Source: Acomys russatus (Eukaryota > Chordata > Mammalia > Rodentia > Muridae). From it: a stretch of 64,000 bases of DNA. The translations under genes were made by a program, and so were the position numbers. The notes beneath the pieces are model-generated. The model saw only the letters and a list, made by a program, of their open reading frames with translations, was not told the origin of the DNA and did not search any database. Location: positions 73,372,256-73,436,255 of the forward strand of contig NC_067144.1 of the NCBI RefSeq assembly GCF_903995435.1, given 5' to 3'. Positions 43,896 to 56,689 of the stretch are shown here, one piece after another; within the stretch, counting starts at the first letter, position 1; every line of letters begins with the position of its first letter.

Positions 43896-45044
43896 AGCCA
43901 GCTGTGGCTTGGAGCCCTGCAGAGGTTAACTCAGTCCTGCTGAAAGCTCACGTTTAGCCTGGTGAGACCTGTGCTGGAGTTTACACTGCAGCACTGCTAG
44001 ATGACGCATTGTGTTGTTTGCCAAGTTTATGTAAGCTTATTCCACAAACAGCACACAGTGTTATGGGCATTCCTTGACAAAAGTCCACAGGGCTGACATG
44101 GGGAGGGTCTCAGTGGCTTTTGTGGAAACAGGGTAGTGACTGTGTATCCAAGTCTTGCACATTCAAGCAGATGGTGAAGACGTAGAGAAGACCATGTCTA
44201 CAAGCCCCTTGTATGATTTGTGCATTGGTGTGAACCTCTTGGGCTGTCTGCACAACCCAAGGCAGAGACGGTGTCTCTCAACAGTGGCTGATGCAAAACG
44301 GCTCCCCAAGCCTGGGAAGCAGGTGCTCAGAGCCTGTTAATTGGATCCAGGAAAATTATGGTTTGCAATGAATTTTCCACCTGTGGATGGTGAGTGGGTT
44401 CCCAGCTGCCAGGCTCATTGAAGTTTTCTTAAAAGAAGTGCTAATTGCTACAAACTTGCCCTTGTCACAGTGAGTGTACAAAGGGCTGGGTTTCCAGTTC
44501 TGTTTGTCACAGAGGAAGTGGGTGGGTAGGGAGGAGAGACTGCAGTCAAGGGCTTCAAGGCTGTTGGGAGAGAAGACTTTGAACACTAGATACTGGGTAC
44601 CCACAGCTGACTCTCAGCAGCAGTTTTCGTTCAGCCCAGGCCAGTGGGAACATGACAAAGTTAGGTACATACGTGCAACAGGGCCGGTGTCAGCAGAGTG
44701 TCTGAAGGCCCCTGTCGTCCTGTGTGAGTTGGGGCCCTCTTTTCTCACGGACTCTTAATCCCAAGCAGGCTTCCCTGACTTTGGACATTTGCTCCAGGAA
44801 CTTGAAGCTAATTTTTTTTTCTTTTATGACACAGATTCACACTTGCTTTATAACACACAAGTCAGACTCTGAGCTCTCTCACGAGACACCCATCAAAGAC
44901 TTCAGAGTCTCCAAGCTGCAGTCACAGTGGGAAGGGTGTGAGGACACAGCTGTGGAGCAGACACAAGGCCTTCCACACTCATGTCTGCAGTGTTCTGCTC
45001 TATTACATAAAGGGCAGTCAGCCCTGAGCATCCACGAGGTGTTA
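43896..45044. other. Unannotated intron
   Basis: About 1.15 kb unique; nothing supported. Confidence 0.5.
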
Positions 45045-45057
45045 ACCACAACACACA

Positions 45058-45094
<37 letters not shown>

Positions 45095-45435
45095 AAGACA
45101 CACACACATACAGACACAGACACACAGATAAACACATATACACACACAGACTCACACATATACAGACACATACATACACATATACACATACACACACATA
45201 CATACACATATACACACAGACACACACATACATACACACACATACATACACACAGACACACACATACATACACAAACATACATACACACTCATACATACA
45301 CATACACACAGACACACACATATATACACATACATAGACACACACATACATACACAGACACACACATAGACACACACAGACATGGATACACACACATAGA
45401 CACCCACAGACATGGATACACACACATGTATCTGT
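45045..45435. repeat. Imperfect (CA)n array, about 390 bp
   Basis: acacac with tacata, gacaca and atata variants, ending in a TATG/TATA stretch. Confidence 0.93.
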
Positions 45436-45477
45436 ATGTATATATATATGTATATATATTTTATGTCAGTTTTCTGT

Positions 45478-45724
45478 GTCTATAGGTTCAATAAGCTAAG
45501 ATTCAATAATCAAAAACTCAAAAATACTGAAAAATATTTTTATGTATACTGAACATGCAGAGAACATTTTCCTGGAATAATAGATAATAACAACTATTAA
45601 TGCTTATCATGTGTGTTTAATCTGCAGACAATTAGCGCATGACGGAAGGTGAAGGGCTCAGTGAACTGCATGTGGATAGATGAGTGAACTTCATGTATCC
45701 ATACTCTCTCTCTCTCTTTAAAAG
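45478..45724 (-). mobile_element. MER2-like relic, first part
   Basis: Antisense MER2: 'ggttcaataagctaagattcaataatc', 'atactgaaaaatatttttatgtatactgaacatgcagagaacattttcctggaataatagataataacaac'. Similarity fades after about 45600, which may hold other sequence. Confidence 0.65.
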
Positions 45725-45888
45725 TTTGGGTGTTTGTTTGTTTGTTTTGAGACAGGGTTTCTCTGTGTAGCCCTGGCTGTCCTGGACTCACATTGTAGAC
45801 CAGGCTGGACTTAAACTCACAGAGATCCGCCTGCCTCTGCCTCCCTGAGTGCTGGGATTATAAGTGTGCACCATCATCACCCATACTC
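45725..45888 (-). repeat. B1 SINE inserted in MER2
   Basis: (GTTT)n, then 'gagacagggtttctctgtgtagccctggctgtcctggactcacattgtagaccaggctggacttaaactcacagagatccgcctgcc', ending 'gtgctgggattataagtgtgcaccatc'. Confidence 0.94.
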
Positions 45889-46054
45889 TTATGCCTTAAA
45901 ATTGCTTTTGCCTCCTTAGGTAATGTGCAAATACCATGCTATCCATCTAGCTTTATAGCATATATTTATATCATCTACAATAGGCCCTTGGATATTTGCG
46001 TTTTTGCATTCCCCATGGATTTTGGAACCAATCTCTTATGGCTACTGAGGGATG
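45889..46054 (-). mobile_element. MER2-like relic, second part
   Basis: 'taggtaatgtgcaaataccatgctatcc', 'aataggcccttggatatttgcgtttttgcattccccatggattttggaaccaatctcttatggctactgagggatg': the left end of MER2 read in antisense. Confidence 0.8.
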
Positions 46055-46055
46055 T

Positions 46056-46100
<45 letters not shown>
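46055..46100. repeat. (TG)n microsatellite
   Basis: TG run directly at the MER2 terminus. Confidence 0.94.
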
Positions 46101-46101
<1 letters not shown>

Positions 46102-46700
46102 CATAGCTGGCGTTTGATCAGGGGACACTAATTTAGAAGTATGGAATAACGCCTCCTCAGTTTTGCACTGGACATGGTATGTCACTTCCTCCTGGCTGGC
46201 GGTGGAGCATCTTTCCCAGGGGGAGTGGGAGGAGGGACTGGAGTGTGCAGTAGCATGACACTCAAGTGGGCGGATTTGGGCAAGGGGCGGAGCCAGGAGC
46301 AGACTTGGGAAATGGCTGAGTAAAGATAAGATGCCTGTGAAGACAGGGCTAGAGCCAGCCCAGCCTGAGGAATGCCCTCAGCCAGCGGGCAGGATGCAGT
46401 GCCTTGCCAAGGATCCCAAAGGGGCGTCTGTTAGCCTGTGGGAGTGGAAGCCATTGCACCAGTCAGTACCTCAGCCACTGTCTGTGCTGTGAAGACAAAG
46501 GGAAGATGTCAACACTGTGGCCATTTTTCAAGAGGGTTTAGACCCCATAAAAGGCCTCATGCATAAACACCATTGTTATTTCATAGCTAAGAACTTCAAG
46601 GAGGAACAAAGAAATTTGAATTTAGAGGGGTCAGGATGCCAAGTTGTTGGAGGAGGGTCTCAAGTTCCCTGAGATCTGGCTACTGCCCTGCTATGGGCAT
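46101..46700. other. Unannotated intron
   Basis: Nothing supported. Confidence 0.5.
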
Positions 46701-47145
46701 TGTTATGCATGTTGAACCATCTCCTACATCCATCTGACGTAAGGAATGCTCCCCAGTTATCCCTGATTGGTTAATAAAGTTGCTGACAGCCTGGGCTGGG
46801 CAGAAGAAGGTGGGTGGAGCTAAGGTTTCTGGGCTGGGGGTTTGAGAAGGACCCTGAGGGAGATGGAGAGAGGCAAGGGGTCACCATGGGGGAACCAGGA
46901 GCACGTGGCCAGGAGCAACCTGCTCTGAGGACTGGCCTGATGGAGCAGCAGCAGCCCAAATGGGTCATGTGCAAGTGTTTATGGGGATTTTGGTTGGGAA
47001 GCAGACACGATGGCTTAAAGGGTTGGTATCTGCCCAGCTCCAGTGCTTTAAGGGTTATTGCAAATCTAACACGTTTCTGTGCCTCTTATTTGGAAAATAC
47101 CTGGTTAAGGAATAACTGCTGCTGTAATAATTTTCTGTATTAATT
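46701..47145 (+). mobile_element. Solo LTR, same broad group as 36812
   Basis: Begins TGTTATGCATG and contains 'ttggttaataaagttgctgacagcctgggctgggcag', 'gtgggtggagctaagg', 'gcacgtggcc', 'taacacgtttctgtgcctcttatttgg'. No primer-binding site follows, so it is a solo or truncated LTR. Confidence 0.6.
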
Positions 47146-47297
47146 AATATATACAGAATAATTAATTCCCTTTTCACTGAGTGATTTCTAGCCTATTAGT
47201 TAAAGGGATTCAATTAGAAAGATGTTGAAATTTGAAAAATCAGTCTCAAGTGGGAAAGCCATATGAATCAAGTGGAGTTTCTTGTGTCAAACCCTGT

Positions 47298-47650
47298 CTT
47301 AGCTCATTTTCCTATTGCTGTGATACAGCACTCTGACAAAAGAAACTCAAAAAAAAAAAAAAAAAAAAAAAAAGAATTTATTCTGGCTCAGAGTTCAAGA
47401 CTATGGTCTATTGTCCTGGGGAAGTCAAGACAGTGGAAACTTGAAGCTTCCTTCACATCACATCCACAGTCAGGAAGCAGAGAATAACGAATGTTGTTGC
47501 TTAGCCAGCTCCGTCCCTTTTGTGAAGTTAAGGTTCAAGCCTAAGGAGTGGTGCCTCCCACAGTGGGCAGGCCGGTCCTCCAGAATTAACCTAATCAAGA
47601 CAACCCTCCTCAGACCTGCTAAGAGAGGTCTCCTAGGTGACTCTAGATCT
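47298..47650 (-). repeat. MaLR-like repeat with A29 run
   Basis: 'ttcctattgctgtgatacagcactctgacaaaagaaactc', A run about 47349-47373, 'gaatttattctggctcagagttcaagac', 'ctcccacagtgggcaggccgg', 'ctaatcaagacaaccctcctcagacctgc'. Confidence 0.72.
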
Positions 47651-48242
47651 GACCAAGCCAACAATTGAGATTAACAGAAACAACAGACTCAACAGAAAAA
47701 AGGAAAAGCAATCGCAAGTTATAAAGGAAACCCTACACAGAAGGACATCGGTCATAGAAAGCCTGCCACAAACTATCCTAGCTGAAGAGATTGCTTCAAA
47801 CTATCTTTGTGACGAACGTTACCCCACTGAACATCTTTAAAAACACACGTGAGTCGCTGTGGCCCATGTGACCTTGGAGAATCTCCTTCTCTTGTTTTAT
47901 GTTGGCAGAAGGACCTCCACTAGCCTGCTTCAAGGGGACAGTCTCCTGAGGCAGTATGGGATGAAGGGTGACTTTGGAGACAGTATTTTCATTTGTCTAA
48001 GGGTGGTCACTGTGCTGGTCTAGGGTGCCTGGCACCACTGCTAAGAGGGTTCCTAACCACCGTGAGGTGACCATGAAATGGTATCTTAGGAGAGTCCATA
48101 ACGGAGCCAACCAGTCACCAGTCTTTATCTACGGGGGGAGGACGTTCATATGTGCACATCTTAAAAACTTTCGTATCCTTTGTATAAAGCCACATACATT
48201 CAATGATCTTTTTAGGAACTAAAACATGGTAAGAATGGAAAA
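47651..48242. other. Unannotated intron
   Basis: Nothing supported. Confidence 0.5.
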
Positions 48243-48476
48243 CCTGGGTATAGACAGATGGCTCAGCAGTTAAGAGCACACTCTGCTCTTGTAGAGGAAC
48301 CTGGGTTTGGTTCTGAGCACCCATGTGGTGGCTGGAAACAACCTGTAACTTTAGTTCCACAGATTCTGATGCCCTCTTCTGGCCTCCCCAGGTACCACAC
48401 ACACATGGTACACATAAACTCATGCAGGCAAAAACACTCCTACACACAAAATAAAAATAAACCTTAAAAAATTGAA
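48243..48476 (+). repeat. B2 SINE, well preserved
   Basis: 'agacagatggctcagcagttaagagcacactctgctcttgtagaggaacctgggtttggttctgagcaccc', 'gattctgatgccctcttctggcctcc', terminal 'aaaataaaaataaacc'. The antisense of 48366-48382 carries the B2 CTCF-type string CCAGAAGAGGGCATCAG. Confidence 0.94.
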
Positions 48477-49372
48477 CAATGGAAGCCTGCCACATATTGC
48501 TCTCTTTTCACATATTTAGGAGAGACCCTTGTTACGTGTTTAGAGTTAAGAGGATTTACAAAATTAAGCACAAGCTCTGAAATGAGAGAATTCTGTTTGT
48601 CTGTTTGTTTTTTATGAAGACTCTTTAATAAAAGCCAGTGAGATAGGTGCAAGAACATCCTTGTGGGCTTGAAGGAGCAGTTGTTTCCTGAAGGGTACGC
48701 CTAAAGCAAGTTCAAGCAGACGCCAGAGACAGCAGTTCTCACACTCAGAAGGCACCACCTCTGCCTCCTATCTCAATAGAAGTCGCTAATTGTCTGATTT
48801 CCCCTTGGAATTCTTTAAGCCTGAAGTAGCTCACCATGGACTGCATTGAGGTTTGTACTGCACCACTGGACATTTTATTAGCAATTCATGCAAAGTGCTC
48901 CCTGCAGAAGCTGAGAGCTCAGGCTTGGTCCTCCTCTCCTTGTGGTCCTGTGGGCCTTAGGCAATCTTGACAGAAGCGGAAGCAACTTGCTATTGTTATG
49001 TGCCTGTTTTCACACTAACACTTAGAGAGCCCTGGGATCCTGGTGCAAAGGCGGACATTCCTGTGTTTGGATCCTGTTCGCACTTGCTGAGTGTGATGAG
49101 GAAAGTGTCTTGTTGAGCAGCTCTAGTGGGTGAGGCTGGTGGGCATCCATCTGTGCAGGGGTGCCTTGATTCTGATGTGAGCTCTCCCCAAATGCAGTGG
49201 TTTTGAGGGAGGCACAGGAAGTCACTGATTAAAAGGCCAATCTAGTGCTGAGCACTTGGTGTTGGTTGTAACTTCTTTGAAGAGACTTTCCCCCAAATCC
49301 TCTCCAGCAGGGGAGCTGCTGCAGAAAAGGATGACTGTGTTGCAAAGTATCCTGAAGTCTTCCTTCTCAGAG
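48477..49372. other. Unannotated intron
   Basis: About 900 bp unique; nothing supported. Confidence 0.5.
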
Positions 49373-49439
49373 AGGAGGGGGGAGGGAGAGGGGAGAGAGA
49401 AAGGGCAGGAGGGGGAGGGGAGGGGAGAGGGAGGGAGAG

Positions 49440-49511
<72 letters not shown>
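49373..49511. repeat. (GA)n / G-rich purine tract
   Basis: gaggggggagggagagg units, then an uninterrupted (GA)n of about 70 bp. Confidence 0.96.
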
Positions 49512-49513
<2 letters not shown>

Positions 49514-49785
49514 TACACAGGGGCAGGTACATTCATGTAGAGGTCAGAGGTCATCCTAGGTGCTGGTTCCTGTCTTTCACTTGGTTTTAGGCAGGATCTC
49601 TTGTTCCAGTGTTTTGTGTGCCAAGCCGACTGGTCTGATAGCTTCAGGAATTCTCCTGCCTGTGTTTCCCGTCTCGCGATAAAAGCACAGGGATAACACA
49701 CATGTACTATTGTGTTTAGCTTTACATCAGTTTGTCACGCTTGTATGATAAGTGGTTTACCCCCTGAGACATCTCTCCAGCCTTA
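49512..49785 (-). repeat. B4/B3-like SINE
   Basis: 'gaggtcagaggtcatcctaggtgctggttcctgtctttc', 'ggcaggatctcttgttcc', 'gtaagtggtttacc' type end 'tgataagtggtttaccccctgagacatctctccagcc'. Confidence 0.7.
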
Positions 49786-51299
49786 CTGACCTTCCAACCT
49801 TGTTACACTGAGGTCTGTGTTGCCTGGCCTTTGCCTGGCCTTTGCAGAGCACTTGGTGTACGTTAACTCCTTGATGCAATCTTGGTGAGTGAATGAATGA
49901 AGGAGGCTAGGATGACATTAGGTTCAGGTCAAAGGGTGCCATAGGAGCAGTTAAAAATGGACAGACATGGAAAGCTTCTGGAATGCACTAAAGTCTGTGC
50001 CTTCAAGGGAGCCCAGAGTGCTGCTGTTTAAATAAGAATGCATTTAAACTCCTGCAACCCCAAAGATCTGTCATTCACACATTGGGAAATGAAGAGACTG
50101 GATGGCAGGCACGTGTGCTGTATTTTCTTGGGACCTTGGACACACTGCCTGGAACCTCCCTTTAGAGGAATTACCCCCTTCTAACCACCAAGAATTAAGG
50201 GCCCTGGTTCACTCCAAGTGGCTCTGCTCCTTTGGTCACCAATAGTTAGCTGGCATCAGATGGGGTGGCCAGATGTGCAGTTTTGTCCAATAGGAGATTG
50301 GTGGCTGGGTCACCCAGTCAAGCCCTTACCTAGAGGGTCCACATGTGAGCTAAATGGAGAATCACTGACATCTCAGAGGCCAAGGGAAGATGGAGATACT
50401 CCCCTCTCTTTCAAGTGTCTGCAACAGGCAGCTACATTGAAGGGAGAGGATGGAGAGGAGGCCAAAGCAAGGAGCAATGTGGCAGCCAGAGGCCAGAGCT
50501 GGAAATGCTGGTCTCATGGTGGATACAGAGCTGCTTACAAATCCTAATGATGAATGAGGTTCCAGTTTCCAAGACGCCTACCTAGATGGCCATAGGTGCA
50601 GTTAAACAGACCCCATGGCCAAGGCAGCCCACAGGGATGGTCATGACGATACAGCATCACGATTTATGACTGTAGGAGTCTGAGTGTGGCAAGGAACTGA
50701 TGGGATGTGGGAAAGTAGAAGGCGTCTGTCCCCAGAAGGGTAGAGAAAATGGGGGGAGGGGCTGATCCTGTCCCTGGAGAGATTTACACCCAAATTGGCT
50801 AGAAAAAAAATACATATACAGGTATTCAAGATGGCGAATACATTAAACAGTCAAAACGCGAGGAGAATATGAGATGTCAGGAGTAGATGATGAAGAGAAC
50901 AAAGTAACTGGACAGAGATCTTGAGGAAGCCCTGAGGAAGAGGCGACGGACCAGGAGAACAAGTGCTGAGTACCACACAAAGGTCTTTCAAACATGTGAG
51001 TGTCCAACACTGTAGCTAGGGAAGGAAGGCACCTGCATGCACCCCTGAACCTCTGTGGGACCCCTCTCATGCCCAGAAGCATGGAAGTTAGGGCCCCAGA
51101 TGGCATGTCTTGGCTTGAGAGCTGTGGTAACCTTAGAACCTCCCTAGTTCCCTGGGAGCGTTTGGGATCACATGGGCTGCTCTTCCTGGGGACCGCGGAG
51201 GATAAGGATCAACTGTGATGTGAGAAAGTGTCGTCCAGGTGTGAGCTGCACAGGTAGCAGAGTGCTCTGTGCACACTAGGACATACCCACAGGAAGTAC
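49786..51299. other. Unannotated intron
   Basis: About 1.5 kb unique; nothing supported. Confidence 0.5.
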
Positions 51300-51492
51300 C
51301 TCCGGGTGGGAGCTCATGTTTGTAACCCCGGTTCTAGGGAGGCAGAGCCACCGGGATCCCTGAGGTTAGCCTGCCCGCCAGTGCTTCTGTCTGAAGAAAT
51401 GAGTGTCGTGAGCAACCAAGAATGTCACCCAAGGTTGATCTCTGGCCTCCAAATGTGGCACACACATATGAAGTGCACCTGTGCACGCACAC
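51300..51492 (+). repeat. B4 SINE, head missing
   Basis: 'gtgggagctcatgtttgtaaccccggttctagggaggcagagcc', 'aggttgatctctggcctccaaatgtggcacacacatatgaagtgcacctgtgcacgcaca'. Confidence 0.68.
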
Positions 51493-52482
51493 TGCTGTGA
51501 TACACTCATTGATAAAACATGCACACTAGGAAGAGAGCTCAAGACAGCCTCCTCATGGATCCCAGGGAGACTGACTCTGAAATCTAAGAGAGGAAACGCA
51601 AAGTATCTTAGTGGAGTGAGTGTCTGATCGTGTGGAAGGCAGAGCATTCACTTTATTGTGAGGAAATAGAATAAAAAAGATATGGCTGACTTTCTAGTCC
51701 TGCTTTTCTATTTCTGGAATATCTCCTATGTCATAGTGAAGGCAAGTGTTCTCAAAGGCAGCGAGCGGAAGGAAGAGCTGTGCCTGGGGCTAGGAGGCTC
51801 TTTTCTGAGGGCTTTCTTTGTTGTCTTAGCTCCCGCAGAAATCTTCAGATCCTACCAGAGAGCTTCTCATCTCTGGAGTTCAAAGTCTAAAAACAAAACA
51901 ATGCCCAAAGAAGACCACCAAAAGAAAGCAAGGAGACGCAGGCTGTCTCAGATGGACTATCTTAGGGTGTGAGCCCTTCTGTGTTCCTGCCTTAGAAGCG
52001 GCTGCAGGAAGAAGGGCTCCCAGCCACTCACAGTTAGGATGGCCTTTGCTGAGGGACTTGCAAGGACACCCTCTGCCTTAGCCAGTGGTGGGGCAGCACA
52101 GCGGAGCTTCTGGGAGTTCCAGCCTCCTTATGAGAAGTGGTACCAAGTGAGGCAGGTGCTCCTGGGAGGGGCAGCTTCAGGCTGAGGCTGGAGATGGGGG
52201 CATGGGTGACGTAGGCACAGGGCACATGTGGAGCCATGGATGCTCAGCTTGCTTTCAGCACCCCTGCGGGGTGAGTGTTTCAGCTGTAGGAGTGCACTGC
52301 ATATGGCCCAATTCAGGGGCTCTGAGGGTCTCTCAGCAGAAACAAAGAGGGGGAGTAAGTTCCCAAGGGGTCAGCTTCACGGAGATGCACTCAGGGCAGA
52401 CGCTTGGGAAGGGGAAGGTGGCGTCCGTCTGTGGGTGCCCCAGGGTTTATAGAATAAAGGGCACATGTGTTGGCACCTATTA
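51493..52482. other. Unannotated intron
   Basis: Nothing supported. Confidence 0.5.
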
Positions 52483-52810
52483 CCTGCTCAGCTGGTGAAG
52501 TGTTCACTTCTCAGAAGCTACATAAAAAAACACCAGGCATGGTGGTGTGTGCTTGTAATCCCATGTAGAGATGGGCAGGCCGTGGGTTCACTGGTCAGCC
52601 AGCTTAGATTAGTTAATGAGTTCTAGACCAATGAGAGATGGGGGTGGGCAGGGGCAGGGCAGAGGGGTAGAGGGGTGGAGGTGGGGGATGGAGGGGTGGA
52701 GGGGAGGAGGGGTGGAGGAAGCAGAGGAGGATGAGAGGAAAAAAAAAAGAGGAGAAGGTATTACCTGAGCACTGATACCTGAGGTTGTTTTCTGGACTCT
52801 TCATGCATGA
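52483..52810 (+). repeat. B4 SINE with internal GGGGTGGA repeat
   Basis: 'acaccaggcatggtggtgtgtgcttgtaatccc', 'gggcaggccgtgggttcactggtcagccagcttagattagttaatgagttctagaccaatgagagatggg', then a G-rich repeat at 52637-52740, and the 3' end 'tacctgaggttgttttctggactcttcatgcatg'. Confidence 0.78.
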
Positions 52811-52819
52811 ACACACACA

Positions 52820-52866
<47 letters not shown>

Positions 52867-53152
52867 ACACAGACACACACACACACACAGACACACACAC
52901 ACACACACACACACAGACACACACAGACACACACACCACAGACACCACACAGACACACAAACACCGACAACCCACACACACACACACAACACACCACACA
53001 CACACAACACCACGACACAACCACAGACACACACCACACACAACACACACACACACACACAGACACACCACACACACACACACAGACACACACAGACACA
53101 CACACACACAGACACACACACACACACACACACAGACACACACACACATATG
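52811..53152. repeat. (CA)n/(CAGACA)n array, about 340 bp
   Basis: CA repeats with regular gaca and acca interruptions, starting at the B4 3' end. Confidence 0.96.
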
Positions 53153-54514
53153 TATGCATGCACAAAGGCACTCACATGCACACACCCTTACTCCATATTA
53201 TAGAAGAAGGGGATGGAAGTTGGTTTCATAGATCACACATCGATCTAGCTTGAGCCCAGGTTGTAGGAGTGATTCTTACAAAATATTTTCCTTAGCAAAT
53301 AATTCCTAATTGAAACAACAACGTGGCTGCCACCTGGGACTCTCAGATCTTAGCATCTGATCCGGTTTTGGCCAGCTATCTCTGTGTTCACCCGTGTCTG
53401 TGAAGCATTGCTCATTGTTGGATTCTGGTTCAAGCCTTAGTGTGTGGGTGAGAGGTTTGCTGGTTAGGGTCGACACCTCGGGCCGCTTTCTCAGTGTGTT
53501 GCTCGTCACAGCTGGTGGCAGGACGGGCAGTGAGCTGGTGTCACAGTGCATAGGAAGAGTCCTATGGCCTATCCTTGTGTCTAAATCCCTTATCCAGAGG
53601 GATTTAGTATTTCACAAATGAAAATTAAGTATTTCACAGTACCTAAGTGAGAAAAGCCAGTGCCGCCGGTGTGGTTTCAAACCTTTCCCAGAATCCCTGG
53701 CTCAGTGCTTCTAGATTTAGCATCTTGCATAAATGGACACTCCCAGAGTTACTCATGAAGAAGCCTCTCCTGGCTGAGGGACAGCAATTGTAAACTGAGT
53801 CTGTAACAGGCCCCAGACCTTAGCACAACTGACTCCATGATGGAAGTACCACAGACCATAAAGTGCTGCACGTAGACAATGCCACCAGCCAAAAAGGGAA
53901 ACCAAAGACCTAATCCACCAAAGTCCGCAGTTCTGGGAGAGTCTCTACATGTGCTGACCTTGCTTTTTAGCTTCTATAATTATACTTCTGGCTGTTTCTG
54001 TTAACTGAAGTATGTCAACCCAGAACATGGTTTTTGTACTCTGAGAAAGGCTTGGGGATGCACTGGGGTTCTAGTCACCTGCTGGCTAGTAAAGGCGTTC
54101 TATTGGCTGAAACCCATGTCTGAGCCGTCTTCTCTGGTGGGTACCACACAGCAAGTCACAGTTCCTGAAGACAAGACCAGACCCCAGTGCAGCAGGTAGA
54201 GAGGCTTCCTGCAGGTGCAGCTGGAAACTGAAAACCCCAGAGCAGCCAGCTGCGGACATCTGAGGCCTGGGTAGACGGCAAATGCTGGGGATTAACGGGG
54301 TCTGAGTCCCTTGAGATTCACTCCTATGTTCCCAATGCCCACAGCTCTGTGCTGACCCATGACATCTGAGAGTCTGAGCTGATACATGAGCTGGGCCCAT
54401 GGGAGAGCCAGACCACACAGTGACAAGCCCTGCTGTCTTTTATGACCGAGAGGCTGTGGCCTCCAGACCTGCTGCCCGAGTGAATGTCCTTTGGGGAGGT
54501 TTGAAAAATGTCCA
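53153..54514. other. Unannotated intron
   Basis: About 1.36 kb unique; nothing supported. Confidence 0.5.
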
Positions 54515-54845
54515 GGCTAAGGGTTGGGGAGACTAGTGGCTAAAGTGCTTGGTGTGCAAACGTGAGAAGCTGAGTTTGATCCCTAAACACATGTGAGGGC
54601 GTGGCCTGGGACTCCAGCTGAGAAGTCAGAAACAGGTAGATTTCCCAGGCCTTGCTGGCCAGCCAGCCTAGCTTAATCAGCAAGGCCTGGGCTCAACAAA
54701 CAAGGTGGATGGCCCCTGAGTGATGATACCTGAAATTGTTTTCTGGCCTCTACATGCACATATACACACACGTGCCAGCACACATGTGCAGAAGCACATG
54801 CCGACATATATGTGCACACACATGCACGCATGCATACTCTTGCTG
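54515..54845 (+). repeat. B4 SINE, near full length
   Basis: 'ggttggggagactagtggctaaagtgcttggtgtgcaaacgtgagaagctgagtttgatcc', 'cttgctggccagccagcctagcttaatcagcaaggcctgggctcaa', 'tgatgatacctgaaattgttttctggcctctacatgcac', then imperfect CA. Confidence 0.88.
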
Positions 54846-56062
54846 CTAAGCCCCATCCAAGCCACTGAAAGCTAGCCCCTGGGGTGGGGCTGTGTGGACC
54901 TGCCAGCTTGCAGCTAGTTCCAGCATGGAGACTAATGACACACTGAGCTCCTTCAGCAAGGGACGGCCCTCTTCAAACGGAGTCTCCTGGAGACCGAGTG
55001 TAGGTGGGTACAGGGTTGCTCTCAGAGCTGGGTAGCCTCCCATGACTGCAGGCTTCCCAGATTCGTGGAAAAAAAATCACTCATTTGCAGCTTTGAATCA
55101 TGACAAGAGGAATTTTCCAGAGCTTCTGGAACAGTGTGTTTCAGATTGTCACCCAGCGTCAGCTGCGTGCTGTTCCCCAGGGTCGGATCCTGTTGGTGTT
55201 TTTCCCCACGCTGGCTGCCTGTGTGTCTCCTGTGGGAGGGGCTGCAGTTCTGCTGAGGACTCCTGAGGGCTTGAAGGGCGGCGCCGGGGGCTGCAACCTA
55301 TATGCCTTAGAGCCTGCTCTTCCCTGAATGTGCATCTGGGCGTGCACTGTGGGCCAACAGGGTTCTTTCAGGATCACTCCTGGGCCTTCTCTTCCCACTG
55401 ACAAGAAAGGACTGAGTCTCCTCTGACCCCCATGTCCTGATGATGACAGATCCTGAGGGGTTGAACAGACACTGGTCAGGCCTAGACTACAGAGGACCCC
55501 CTCTCCCTGGCCCAGGCACCCCAGCAGGAGTTTGCTGGTGCACATTGCAGGCAGCATGGCTCCTGGCCAAAGGAGTGGGGTACCATGAGTCATCTCTGCT
55601 GCGGACATCTTGGAAGTTTCCAGACTTGGGACCTTCCACTCTTGGTTTCAGGATACTTGTCCCCTTTGTCGCTCGGACTTCTGCCATAGACCCAGGCCGA
55701 GTCTTTCTTAGAGGCCTCACAATAGGACCATGGTCCGACTGCAGCAGGACCAGCCTTGCGAGCTCCCAGGACTGACGTGGAAGAAGTAGCGTGTGGGGCA
55801 GCAGCTGGCCGAGTCTTGGAAGCTCTTAGCAGATGGGGTGTAGTAGTAATAAGCGTGGGGAAGCAAGGTCTGGTGGGCGGGGGTATGGATACTCCTGACT
55901 CTTTCTATCACACCCCTCCAAAGACTAGAGGCAGGTTCTCAGGGGTCCCCCTGAGAAGCCATGTCCCATTCAGGCCTCTGGGATGCCCTTCTCTGAGATC
56001 TGGGTCCAGTGATGCCATGTGACTCATCTGCTGCTTCTCTCTATCCTCAACTACGCTGGGAT
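54846..56062. other. Unannotated intron
   Basis: About 1.2 kb unique; nothing supported. Confidence 0.5.
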
Positions 56063-56460
56063 GATGTGTTACTGTAACAAAACACAGAAGGCTGGGAAGT
56101 TTACAAAGAAGGGAGGTTTATTTAGCTCCCTGTTTCAGAGGGTTGAGGACATGGAACTAGCTGTGGTGAGGGCCCAAGGTAGTAAGTACAGATGAGATCT
56201 CATGGCAAGAGGCCATGGAGGAGCCACACCAACTCGGCTTCTTTTACAACAGCACATTTTTTGAGGGCCTGATTCCACTCACAGTGTTACCTGCGTTAAT
56301 CCCTCAGAGCCTGTTTCAGCCCGGACTCAGCTACTTCCCACTGAGCTCCCTTTTCTGCTACGTCAGTTCCATCATAGTGAGGGACCAAGCTTTCTGCACA
56401 CGACCCTCTTGGGGACACGTTCAAATGACATCCCAAACACAGCAGGCACCTTCATCTTAG
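56063..56460 (-). repeat. MaLR-like repeat
   Basis: 'tgttactgtaacaaaacacagaaggctgggaagtttacaaagaagggaggtttatttagctccctg', 'atggcaagaggccatggaggagcc', 'gagggcctgattccactcac', 'gggacacgttcaaatgacatcccaaacac'. Confidence 0.68.
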
Positions 56461-56689
56461 CCCAAGCACCTTGACTCATCCCTGTAGGGAAGCAGGCGAA
56501 CATCCATTTCCAGGAAAGACTCAGACAACCCTGACTCATGGATGCATTTCTCAGGGGAATGCTCAAGTCACTCTCAGGATCTTGACAGCCTGGACAGATG
56601 TCAGCTTTTGTCCAGGGCATGTGAGTATTCTGGACCTCTGGTTTCTGAAATGTCTCTGAGCTTCCTATGACAGCAGGGAGAAGGGTCAA

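Noticed and set aside
52613..53253. Long Cys/Val- and Thr/His-rich open frames in CA arrays here and at 44902-45425 and 58535-59213
   Set aside because: Dinucleotide repeats read open in all frames; no gene.
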